From Bryobacterales bacterium (GTDB taxonomy: Bacteria > Acidobacteriota > Terriglobia > Bryobacterales > Bryobacteraceae): a stretch of DNA of 6,570 nucleotides. The position numbers were made by a program, and so were the translations under genes. Below the pieces are notes generated by a model that was given only the letters and a program-made list of their open reading frames with translations, searched no databases and had not been told where the DNA came from. Positions 1-4,769 of the stretch are shown here, in pieces; within the stretch, counting starts at the first letter, position 1; every line of letters begins with the position of its first letter. Location: positions 1 to 6,570 of the forward strand of contig PKZC01000226.1 of assembly GCA_003132905.1 (NCBI GenBank), given 5' to 3'.

Positions 1-902
1 TTGAAGAACAACTCCACCTTCCAGCGCGATTTGTAGAGCTGCGCGATGGTCAACGCCGGCAGGTCGAAGTTGTTGGTCAGGAAGACCAGTGTCAGGTTGT
101 GCTCGTCATCGTGGTAGCGAATTCGCCGCAACGCTTCCGGGTAGTGTTTGGGCGAGTCGCCCGATGCCAGCACGACGGTCTGGTCCGAGCGCACACCGGT
201 GGAGAGACCGACAGCATGCGAATAGCGGCGTTTCAGAACGATGCCGGACTTGGAACGAATCACGAAGAAGGCGCCACTGGTGTGAAAGGTATGGAGACGC
301 TCAAAATCCAGGTATCCGCGATCCATCACGTAGAACGACCCCGCTTCCGGAACGATCTGGTCGAGGATGTTGACGTCATGCACTTTTCCATGGGAAACCT
401 CAATAAAAGTAGGGATGGAGCCGCGCACGTCCGGCAGTGTGTGCATCTTCACCGCGCCCTTGCGGTGACGGAACCGCGCCCATGGGAACATCGAGAGGCA
501 CAGGTCGATGGTGGTGGAATCGAGAGCGTAGACGGAGTTGTCAAGATCGTAGCCCAGCGATTCACCGGCGTACATGGGGCGGACCATGTGGATCAATACT
601 TGTGCGAAGTCGGCGTAGATGCGCCAGTCGTGCGTCTCGTTGGCATCGGCCAGGGTGGAGCGCGAAACCTTGCCGCGAAAGCCCAGGTGATACAACTTGC
701 TCTGGACCGAGCGCAGACAGGCTTCGATGTCGCGCAAACTCTCGCGGTACGTCAACTGAGCAAATCCTAAACAAAGGAACTGATCCCAGCACGAAAAGCC
801 ACGCCAATTATGATCGCCGCGATAGCGAACCACGCACTTCTGGAACTCGTGGATGGGAAGGTGGTCCATCACTTGGGCAAAGATGGTCCTGCCGCTGTTC
901 AT
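1..902 (-). CDS. IS4-family DDE transposase, 3' end cut off by the window
   Basis: The minus-strand frame from ATG at 902-900 is open for 300 codons to the left edge. It cuts and rejoins the ends of its own IS by the DDE two-metal mechanism. The N-terminus (MNSGRTIFAQVMDHLP) matches the usual start of the IS4 group with a DUF4372-type N-terminal domain (about residues 5-75), which fixes the start although no clear Shine-Dalgarno precedes it. The RNase H-like catalytic domain follows: first Asp D128 in ALDSTTIDL, second Asp D194 in VMDRGYLDF, and the C-terminal Y-x2-R-x3-E signature as YKSRWKVE with E297, three residues before the edge. There is no stop or frameshift, so the visible part could be functional. 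About 80-100 C-terminal residues are probably missing, judging from the family's usual length. Family assignment is confident; activity is not shown. Confidence 0.93.
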   Translation of the reverse strand, partial: MNSGRTIFAQVMDHLPIHEFQKCVVRYRGDHNWRGFSCWDQFLCLGFAQLTYRESLRDIEACLRSVQSKLYHLGFRGKVSRSTLADANETHDWRIYADFAQVLIHMVRPMYAGESLGYDLDNSVYALDSTTIDLCLSMFPWARFRHRKGAVKMHTLPDVRGSIPTFIEVSHGKVHDVNILDQIVPEAGSFYVMDRGYLDFERLHTFHTSGAFFVIRSKSGIVLKRRYSHAVGLSTGVRSDQTVVLASGDSPKHYPEALRRIRYHDDEHNLTLVFLTNNFDLPALTIAQLYKSRWKVELFF

Positions 903-1050
903 GGTTCATTGTCGTGGCGGGGAACCCGGTGCTATTTCAGTGCCGGAAGGGCGGGAAAAAGTTCAAATCGAAAACGCGAGTGTTCCGTCGAGCCAACTCA
1001 TTCCACAGGAGTTATTACGACGGCGAGAAAAATAGCCGGACACTAGTGAC
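1..1050 (-). mobile_element. IS4-family insertion sequence, 5' end (rest lies left of the window)
   Basis: The element is defined by the leftward-reading transposase (1-902) plus about 150 bases of leader. The transposase C-terminus and the far inverted repeat lie outside the window, so the terminal repeats cannot be compared. The near end is placed around 1035-1050. The leader holds no other gene up to there, and immediately beyond it a plus-strand frame begins that reads like a broken host protein. The 8-base palindrome CACTAGTG (1041-1048) sits exactly at this junction and may be part of the terminal repeat. The boundary is inferred and could be off by tens of bases. Confidence 0.6.
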
Positions 1051-1094
1051 TGAGGCCTAACGCCGTCAGTGCTCAGTCAGCACTTGCCGGCGTT
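1047..1094. repeat. Imperfect palindrome with two mutually exclusive stems
   Basis: AACGCCG (1059-1065) pairs with CGGCGTT (1088-1094), and inside it AGTGCT (1068-1073) pairs with AGCACT (1079-1084) around the loop CAGTC. An alternative 8-base stem joins TGACTGAG (1047-1054) to CTCAGTCA (1072-1079), which would exclude the inner stem of the first fold. No T-run follows on either strand, so this is not an ordinary rho-independent terminator. It lies at the presumed IS/host junction and inside the gene remnant, so it may be accidental or related to the IS end. Confidence 0.45.
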
Positions 1095-1229
1095 CAATTC
1101 ACTTCCAGGCCAGCAGGCTTTTTGGCTATTGATACAAAAGCCGGAGATGTCTGGCTATATGACATCGAGACCAAGAGGACAGAACGTTTGGGAAAAATCA
1201 CCCAGCTTGGAAAGCCAATTCAGCCGTAA
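1050..1229 (+). pseudogene. C-terminal remnant of a small, possibly exported protein next to the IS
   Basis: A plus-strand frame without any start codon runs from just after a TGA (1047-1049) to TAA at 1227-1229, about 59 codons. It begins AVSAQSALAG, which resembles the end of a signal peptide with an A-x-A cleavage site. It continues PAGFLAIDTKAGDVWLYDI and ends GKITQLGKPIQP. The pattern of alternating hydrophobic and polar residues, a G-D-V-W-L-Y strand and a charged turn (ETKRTER) looks like real protein rather than random frame. The missing start coincides with the presumed IS end, so the simplest reading is that the IS removed the promoter, start and most of the signal peptide. The family is not recognised. 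A chance open frame remains possible at this length. Confidence 0.42.
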
Positions 1230-1443
1230 GGCGTGGAGCCGGAGAGCCCTTTGCCCGACGGAATGTGCGGAGCCCTGAAGGTCCGAACTGAAAGTGACGG
1301 TCGAAGAGAATCTAGAAATCATGAAGAGGGTAACCGTTTCACACAAAATACTTTGTGCGGTACGCCAGGGAATGACGCTCTGCTGCATGGATGCATTACC
1401 CGTTGCGACGCGGTACGGCGCGGACTAGGCGTGCCTTTGATCG
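1230..1443. other. Intergenic stretch between gene remnant and toxin-antitoxin operon; no gene seen
   Basis: No frame here shows protein-like composition or a recognisable family. The only structures noticed are short: CACAAA (1342-1347) facing TTTGTG (1352-1357) around a 4-base loop, and a TGCAT/ATGCA palindrome near 1384-1395. The small hairpin lacks a T-run in either direction. It could still lie in the 3' region of the leftward operon, which ends at 1444. Confidence 0.5.
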
Positions 1444-1941
1444 CTAACATTCAAGCAGCTGCCGCACGCAAGCATACCGTCCCAATTCCCCCGCGTGCTC
1501 CCGCGCCGGCCGGAGTCGCGGATGGCGGGGCAAACGGTCGAGGTATTCTCCGAGTTCAGCGTCCGTAAAGAGTTGCTTTATTTGCGCCGCGAAACGTGGC
1601 AATGCTGTCGCGGATTCTGGATCTCGCTCCGCGAGCCCCACGAACACGAGGAGTTTCTCGCCGACCACGTACTCAAGAGCCGCTTCAACGCCGAAACGTT
1701 CCTTGATATGTTTTGCGGCGGTGCACTGCTCCGCCCAACGATGAGGTTCTGTTGTTGAATGCTGCATCGGGTTCCTAATCTCGACAGACGGCAGCGCGGC
1801 ACTGGGATCAAGCCGTTTGGGTTTCGCCGTATTCTCCCGCTTGTGTTTTGTTCCCATGCTCAAGTTCTCAAAGTTATAAAAAGAGTAAAGGTCCGAAGGT
1901 CTCAGGAAGTAGTCGTCGCGATCGGCCGGCGTGTGCGTCAA
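1444..1941 (-). CDS. Conserved-looking hypothetical protein, third gene of the toxin-antitoxin operon
   Basis: The product is 165 residues from a TTG start at 1941-1939. That start overlaps the toxin stop codon (TTGA) and has GGAGG at 1949-1953, seven bases upstream, which favours translational coupling. A second possible start is ATG at 1767-1765 (residue 59), with AGGA at 1773-1776 five bases upstream; it would give a 107-residue protein. The best-behaved part is residues about 68-137, beginning at HRWAEQC and holding a predicted amphipathic helical segment (AAKHIKERFGVEAALEYVVGE), then LPRFAAQIKQLF and ELGEYLDRL. It resembles small helical hypothetical proteins of soil bacteria that I recall only loosely. 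Residues 1-58 are polar and basic, probably disordered. The last 25 residues are Arg/His-rich and may reflect a late frame change. No catalytic motif, signal peptide or membrane segment is visible, so no function is assigned. Confidence 0.68.
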   Translation of the reverse strand: MTHTPADRDDYFLRPSDLYSFYNFENLSMGTKHKRENTAKPKRLDPSAALPSVEIRNPMQHSTTEPHRWAEQCTAAKHIKERFGVEAALEYVVGEKLLVFVGLAERDPESATALPRFAAQIKQLFTDAELGEYLDRLPRHPRLRPAREHAGELGRYACVRQLLEC

Positions 1942-2228
1942 TACGTGTCCTCCCTACGGAGTCCGCAGTAAGAGAGTAGTACGACCTGACCCAGGATGTC
2001 GAAGCGGAAGCGCCAGCGGCCGAGGGAAAGACGGTACTGGCCTTCGCCAGATGGCACGCCTTCCAGCTTTTTAATGTTGTGCGATCGGGAGCGGTTATAC
2101 GGATCTGTGGAAAGAACGGCTACCGCGCTCTTTTCTGCCGATTCGAAATCGCGGTGGCCTTTTTGAAGTTTTGTGGACAGCCGCTCATACCGGGACGTTG
2201 GATGAACCCTGAAGGCCGGTGCTGTCAT
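1938..2228 (-). CDS. RelE/ParE-like toxin
   Basis: This 96-residue protein has the size and end pattern of the RelE/ParE superfamily. RelE members cleave mRNA at the ribosome and ParE members poison gyrase; which applies here cannot be decided by eye. The C-terminal half carries the signature: HNIKKLEGVP (50-59), then the strand pair GQYRLSLGRWRFRFDILGQ (63-81), the strand VVLLSYCG (82-89), and a final RRED-TY (91-96). Basic residues R66, R71, R73, R75 and R91/R92, with a C-terminal Tyr96, are candidates for the RNA-binding or catalytic surface. The N-terminal part (about 12-40) is helical and charged, as in the family. ATG at 2228 overlaps the antitoxin stop as ATGA. Only a very close GGGAG precedes it, so translation is probably coupled to the antitoxin. 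The stop overlaps the next gene's TTG. Confidence 0.8.
   Translation of the reverse strand: MTAPAFRVHPTSRYERLSTKLQKGHRDFESAEKSAVAVLSTDPYNRSRSHNIKKLEGVPSGEGQYRLSLGRWRFRFDILGQVVLLSYCGLRREDTY
1949..1953 (-). promoter_or_regulatory. Shine-Dalgarno deciding the TTG start of the third operon gene
   Basis: Minus-strand GGAGG (within AGGGAGGA, 1948-1955) stands seven bases before TTG at 1941-1939. It lies inside the last codons of the toxin gene, where the same bases encode Arg-Arg-Glu-Asp, so its presence may partly reflect coding constraint. Confidence 0.5.
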
Positions 2229-2521
2229 GCTCCCGTGCGACGGCGCGGACGTTTTGGACTGGCGCGTTCGGCAAGAAACTCCGCCATCGGGCGTGTCTTC
2301 CCAGCGACGAATTCCTCATAACCCTGCCGGATAGTTGCGCGGACCTTGGGATCACGGATCTCACGCTCGTCTTGCTGTTCGTCGGGTGAGAGCTTTGGGG
2401 TAATGTTGATTACCCGGCCGGTCACGCTGAACTCAACCTGGTCTCCCGGTTTAATGCCGGCCTTGCGGCGGATGCTTTTCGGCACCGTAATTTCAGTTTT
2501 GGGTTTGAGGGTGACGGTCAT
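2225..2521 (-). CDS. AbrB/MazE-type antitoxin of the RelE/ParE-like toxin
   Basis: A 98-residue protein. Residues 9-43 form a swapped-hairpin AbrB/MazE/SpoVT DNA-binding domain: TEITVPKSIRRKAGIKPGDQ, then VEF, a Gly turn and a short strand ending ITPKL. The rest is charged and likely helical (about 46-90), the part that in such antitoxins wraps and neutralises the toxin, and it ends in a basic tail (KRPRRR). The family commonly represses its own promoter, with the toxin as co-repressor; this is family knowledge, not shown here. ATG at 2521-2519 lacks a clear Shine-Dalgarno, and a promoter lies 39 bases upstream. It is cotranscribed with the toxin (4-base overlap). The solitary antitoxin upstream is a paralogue with the same opening MTV and the same VP..(I/V)RR.AG.K.G core. 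Confidence 0.85.
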   Translation of the reverse strand: MTVTLKPKTEITVPKSIRRKAGIKPGDQVEFSVTGRVINITPKLSPDEQQDEREIRDPKVRATIRQGYEEFVAGKTRPMAEFLAERASPKRPRRRTGA

Positions 2522-2559
2522 GGTGATGGTAGTACCGCTTACGCGATAGGTTTGTTTTC

Positions 2560-2588
2560 AGTGTAGGCGCGAAGCACCGGTTCGTCAA
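2560..2588 (-). promoter_or_regulatory. Sigma70-like promoter of the antitoxin-toxin operon (duplicated copy)
   Basis: On the minus strand, TTGACG (-35, plus-strand positions 2583-2588) and TACACT (-10, 2560-2565) are separated by exactly 17 bases, and transcription would start near 2553. The hexamers match the sigma70 consensus at 5/6 and 4/6. The same hexamers with the same spacing, the same following GAAA and the same leading AAC in the spacer occur before the other antitoxin, although the rest of the spacer differs. This supports selection on promoter function. Confidence 0.72.
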
Positions 2589-2626
2589 ATCCTTGAAGTA
2601 TTCGAGGCAGCTGCGCGGTTACTTTT

Positions 2627-2926
2627 CTAACGCAGCTTCCCTGCATCTTTGTGCAGGGAGGTGATGAACTCCTGGTGGGTTTTGAACGGTCCGTACGACC
2701 GGCCCTCTTTGTAATCTTTCTCACTGGCGGCAATGCCCCGGTCGATAGCACGTCGCTGCTGCGGTGTGTACTCGTCGTCTGTTGCCGGAAGTTTCGGAAG
2801 AATGGTAATGACGCCGCCAGACGCCTTGATCTCAAGTTCCTGCCCACTCTTAAACCCAGCCCGGCGTCGGACTGCCGAAGGGACCACGAGCGGCGTTTTG
2901 TTATTGTTCTTGATGGCGACGGTCAT
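2627..2926 (-). CDS. Solitary AbrB/MazE-type antitoxin without an adjacent toxin
   Basis: A 99-residue protein. Residues about 10-45 form the AbrB/MazE swapped-hairpin DNA-binding domain (TPLVVPSAVRRRAGFKSGQE, then LEI, a Gly-Gly turn and ITILPKL). The C-terminal half (DEYTPQQRRAIDRGIAASEK, then YKEGRSYGPF and a final amphipathic helix, EFITSLHKD) is typical of antitoxins paired with RelE-type toxins. No toxin follows: only 105 bases separate its TAG stop from the next antitoxin, and they are occupied by that gene's promoter. It may be the survivor of a degraded pair, or a second repressor acting on the shared promoter type or on the neighbouring toxin. ATG at 2926-2924 has no clear Shine-Dalgarno; the bases around the start (GTACTAC then ACCATGACCGTC) closely resemble those of its paralogue. 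Confidence 0.82.
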   Translation of the reverse strand: MTVAIKNNNKTPLVVPSAVRRRAGFKSGQELEIKASGGVITILPKLPATDDEYTPQQRRAIDRGIAASEKDYKEGRSYGPFKTHQEFITSLHKDAGKLR

Positions 2927-2955
2927 GGTAAGTAGTACGATCTGAAGTTGCTTTC

Positions 2956-2984
2956 AGTGTACGGGTGTTCCTCATGTTCGTCAA
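2956..2984 (-). promoter_or_regulatory. Sigma70-like promoter of the solitary antitoxin (duplicated copy)
   Basis: On the minus strand, TTGACG (-35, plus-strand positions 2979-2984) and TACACT (-10, 2956-2961) are 17 bases apart, identical in hexamers and spacing to the promoter before the downstream antitoxin. Transcription would start near 2949, about 23 bases before the ATG. A short inverted repeat, CTGAA (2942-2946) with TTCAG (2953-2957), straddles the -10 box and start and could be an operator or a 5' hairpin; it is only partly kept in the other copy. Confidence 0.72.
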
Positions 2985-3027
2985 ACATCTGCTCCCCGCC
3001 CTCGCTCCGTTTTCGATAGACCCGTGC

Positions 3028-3047
3028 CTGGCGGCAATCGCCGCCAG
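3028..3047. repeat. Perfect 8-base-pair hairpin with 4-base loop
   Basis: CTGGCGGC (3028-3035) and GCCGCCAG (3040-3047) pair perfectly around AATC. There is no T-run on either side, so it is not a standard intrinsic terminator for either strand. Its place just upstream of the leftward antitoxin promoter (-35 at 2979-2984) would suit a protein-binding site or transcript boundary, but nothing proves this. Confidence 0.5.
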
Positions 3048-3250
3048 ACGGTAGTTCACGAGTTAAGCTCGCACCCGTCTCCCCGGAGTGCGAACCGCGC
3101 TCTGGAATCGAAAATATTAACTTCCGTGTGGCCGACCACTCAACCACAATTCCGCCAAGCTGACCCTTCGTCCAGTAGCATCAAACGCGATGGTGTGTTG
3201 CATGCGCTATGATCATCAGGTTATTGCAAGTTCAAGTGCACCAGTTAAAA

Positions 3251-3254
3251 GGAG
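3251..3254 (+). promoter_or_regulatory. Shine-Dalgarno fixing the start of the 99-residue gene
   Basis: AAAAGGAGATAAAAGT precedes ATG at 3263, with GGAG eight bases upstream. This selects that ATG over an in-frame upstream start near 3209, which would add 18 residues unlike the family and has no such site. Confidence 0.8.
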
Positions 3255-3262
3255 ATAAAAGT

Positions 3263-3562
3263 ATGCCTAAGGTAATCATCACAGCACAGGTCCAAGACCC
3301 GGTGAAGTGGGAAGCGGGCTTCCGAACGCACCGCGACGTGTTCCGGACGTATACCCTTCGCGGCCCGATCCAATATACGATCACGGGGAACGAAGTCGCG
3401 TTAATCATGGAGCCGGAAAGCCTGGATGCGTTCACGCGAGCCATGGAGTCGCAGGCGACGGTAGAAGCCATGGCCTTTGATGGCGTCAAGCGCGAAACCG
3501 TGAAGACGTTTGTCCTGGACAAGGAGATTGTCCTGGACCTTCACTCCAAGGCCGGCGTTTGA
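3263..3562 (+). CDS. Small dimeric alpha/beta-barrel-like protein of unknown function
   Basis: A 99-residue protein with a strong ribosome binding site. The order of elements suits one ferredoxin-like dimeric alpha/beta-barrel (ABM/dabb-like) unit: strand PKVIITAQV (2-10), a helix VKWEAGFRTHRDVFRTY (14-30), strand IQYTITG (36-42), strand EVALIMEP (44-51), helix LDAFTRAMES (54-63), and the family-like stretch VEAMAFDGVKRETVKTFVLD (67-86). I recall similar unannotated proteins, sometimes labelled cyclase-like, with W-x-x-x-FRTH and AEAMAFDGV motifs; none has a known reaction that I can state. No signal peptide or membrane helix is seen, so it is probably cytosolic. The O-methyltransferase gene starts 106 bases downstream on the same strand, so the two may share a transcript. 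Family assignment is by pattern only. Confidence 0.8.
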   Translation: MPKVIITAQVQDPVKWEAGFRTHRDVFRTYTLRGPIQYTITGNEVALIMEPESLDAFTRAMESQATVEAMAFDGVKRETVKTFVLDKEIVLDLHSKAGV

Positions 3563-3592
3563 AGCTGTAGAACGGCTATGGTCCTCGGAGTC

Positions 3593-3613
3593 GGCGAGCT
3601 TAAACTCCTCGCC
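3593..3613. repeat. Short inverted repeat between the barrel protein and methyltransferase genes
   Basis: GGCGAG (3593-3598) pairs with CTCGCC (3608-3613) across a 9-base loop; a second partial copy of CTCGCC follows at 3613-3618. No T-run follows, so transcription may well continue into the methyltransferase gene. It is weak and may be chance. Confidence 0.3.
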
Positions 3614-3656
3614 TCGCCAAACGTCTAGTATCATTGCAGCACGTCAGCGACGCTGA

Positions 3657-3662
3657 GGAGGG
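3657..3662 (+). promoter_or_regulatory. Consensus Shine-Dalgarno of the O-methyltransferase gene
   Basis: AGGAGG stands six bases before ATG at 3669, a near-ideal site that fixes this start and predicts efficient translation. Confidence 0.8.
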
Positions 3663-3668
3663 AAAACG

Positions 3669-4694
3669 ATGTCCGCCCACGCACAAGCAGGTGTGCTACC
3701 GCCCTCGGTAGCGATGCTCGATATGATCAAGGGATTCTGGGTATCGCGAGCGCTGTACGTCGCCGCTAAGCTTGGCATTCCCGATCTGCTGCGCGATGAA
3801 CCGAAGAGCCATCACGATTTGGCGCAGGCTACTGGTACCCACGCTTCGTCGCTGTACCGGGTGTTGCGAGCGCTGGAAAGTGTGGGGGTGTTCGCGGAAG
3901 TCGATCGGGGACGTTTCGCGTTAACGCCGCTCGGCGCCACACTGCGGACTGACGTCCCCGGATCGCTGCGCTATTTTGCGATCGAGGAACTCGGAGAAAA
4001 TCACTATCCTGCCTGGGAGAGAGTGCTGCATAGCGTGGAGACGGGAGCGATTGCCTTCGACCACGTTTATGGCGTGAGCAAATGGCAGTACATGGCGGAG
4101 CATTCGGACGAGGCCAGGATCTTTGACGCAGCCATGTCCAGCTTCAGCTCCGTCGTTGCCGCAGCAGTTGTCGCTGCTTACGATTTTTCTTCCAGCGCGA
4201 CAGTCGTGGACATCGGCGGAGGCGATGGGACTCTTCTGGCGGCAATTCTCAAAGGGAACCCTTCACTGCGCGGCGTGGTTGCGGATCTCCCCCATGTTGC
4301 TGAAGGAGCGCAGCGCCGGCTGGAGGCGGAAGGCCTGGCAGACCGCTGCGAGGTTGCCGCGGGCAGTTTCTTTGAGTCGGCGCCTGCGGGCGACACTTAT
4401 GTGCTGAAGTTCATCATTCACGATTGGGATGACCAGCAGTCGGCGGCGATTCTCAGGAACTGCCGGAGAGCGATGGCGGCGAACGGCAGGGTCCTTCTGG
4501 TGGAAGCGGTAATCCAGCCTGGCACGGCCACATCCTTCAGTAAGTATGTGGATCTGAATATGCTAGTAATGACAGGCGGCCGCGAGCGGACCGAGGCGGA
4601 ATACCGCGCTTTGCTCGATTCGGCGGGTCTACGCTTAACACGGATCATCCCGACCTCCACGGAGATGAGCGTACTCGAAGCAGTTCAGGCTTGA
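3669..4694 (+). CDS. SAM-dependent O-methyltransferase (acetylserotonin/plant-OMT type)
   Basis: A 341-residue protein, normal length for bacterial members of the Methyltransf_2 family, which move a methyl group from S-adenosylmethionine to a hydroxyl, often on aromatic or polyketide-like metabolites. AGGAGG at 3657-3662 lies six bases before ATG. Residues about 14-95 are the N-terminal dimerisation winged helix (DMIKGFWVSRALYVAAKLGI, then SSLYRVLRALESVGVF and FALTPLG). The catalytic Rossmann domain follows: glycine-rich SAM loop VVDIGGGDGTLL (179-190), acidic ribose-binding residue D206 in VVADLPHV, D242 in GDTYVLKFIIHDWDD, candidate catalytic base H251 in HDWDD, and E279 in LLVEAVI, matching the supporting Glu of plant enzymes. 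YVDLNMLVMTGGRERTEAEY (293-312) is the typical C-terminal signature. No key residue is missing. The substrate cannot be read from sequence; the upstream barrel protein may share the pathway. Confidence 0.93.
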   Translation: MSAHAQAGVLPPSVAMLDMIKGFWVSRALYVAAKLGIPDLLRDEPKSHHDLAQATGTHASSLYRVLRALESVGVFAEVDRGRFALTPLGATLRTDVPGSLRYFAIEELGENHYPAWERVLHSVETGAIAFDHVYGVSKWQYMAEHSDEARIFDAAMSSFSSVVAAAVVAAYDFSSSATVVDIGGGDGTLLAAILKGNPSLRGVVADLPHVAEGAQRRLEAEGLADRCEVAAGSFFESAPAGDTYVLKFIIHDWDDQQSAAILRNCRRAMAANGRVLLVEAVIQPGTATSFSKYVDLNMLVMTGGRERTEAEYRALLDSAGLRLTRIIPTSTEMSVLEAVQA

Positions 4695-4713
4695 GGCATC
4701 GCGCGAAAGGCTA

Positions 4714-4769
4714 AGCCGCGTTGCGATTTTACGGAATGAACTACGCATTCATCTCGCTGTAACGCGGTT
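4714..4769. terminator. Long imperfect hairpin after the O-methyltransferase gene, possible terminator
   Basis: Starting 20 bases after the methyltransferase stop, AGCCGCGTT (4714-4722) pairs with AACGCGGTT (4761-4769; one G-T pair). GCGA (4723-4726) then pairs with TCGC (4754-4757), and ATGAA (4736-4740) with TTCAT (4748-4752) around a 7-base loop. The nested stems make chance less likely. There is no T-run after it; TTTT occurs only inside (4727-4730). It may end or stabilise the upstream transcript without being a classical intrinsic terminator. Confidence 0.4.

Larger units (their letters stand above)
2985..3262. other. Intergenic region between divergent units, no convincing gene
   Basis: The leftward antitoxin unit and the rightward 99-residue gene are transcribed away from this stretch, so it should carry both promoters. 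The leftward one is clear. For the rightward one, only a TATGAT at 3208-3213 resembles a -10 box, and no good -35 lies 16-18 bases before it. Inverted repeats are present: the strong hairpin at 3028-3047, TCGCAC/GTGCGA near 3069-3095 and GTGG/CCAC near 3127-3140. Open frames here have no protein-like character. Confidence 0.5.

Noticed and set aside
99..770. Long plus-strand open frame of 223 codons
   Set aside because: It is the complement of the transposase, whose minus-strand frame is open over the whole stretch and carries the DDE motifs; the plus-strand product resembles nothing.
437..1060. Plus-strand open frame of 207 codons across the IS
   Set aside because: Arg/Ser/Gly-rich composition typical of a shadow of a GC-rich gene; overlaps the transposase and its leader.
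1976..1984. GTAGTACGA resembling the bases before the solitary antitoxin start
   Set aside because: It lies inside the toxin coding sequence (Val-Val-Leu-Leu-Ser region) without the promoter hexamers, so it is a chance match.
2923..3147. Minus-strand 74-codon frame ending in FDEHEEHPYTES, echoed by FDEPVLRAYTE in the frame ending at 2539
   Set aside because: The similarity comes from the shared promoter hexamers TTGACG and TACACT at fixed 17-base spacing. The spacer encodes unrelated residues, and both frames overlap antitoxin starts or are otherwise unlike protein.
3090..3165. tRNA-like look of the minus strand (TGGTTGAGTGGTCGGCCACA)
   Set aside because: It suggests a D-arm or Ser/Leu-type tRNA at first sight, but no acceptor stem, anticodon loop or TTCGA arm can be placed around it.
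3208..3213. TATGAT as -10 box of the 99-residue gene
   Set aside because: Good hexamer, but nothing like a -35 box lies 16-18 bases upstream, so it was not listed as a promoter.
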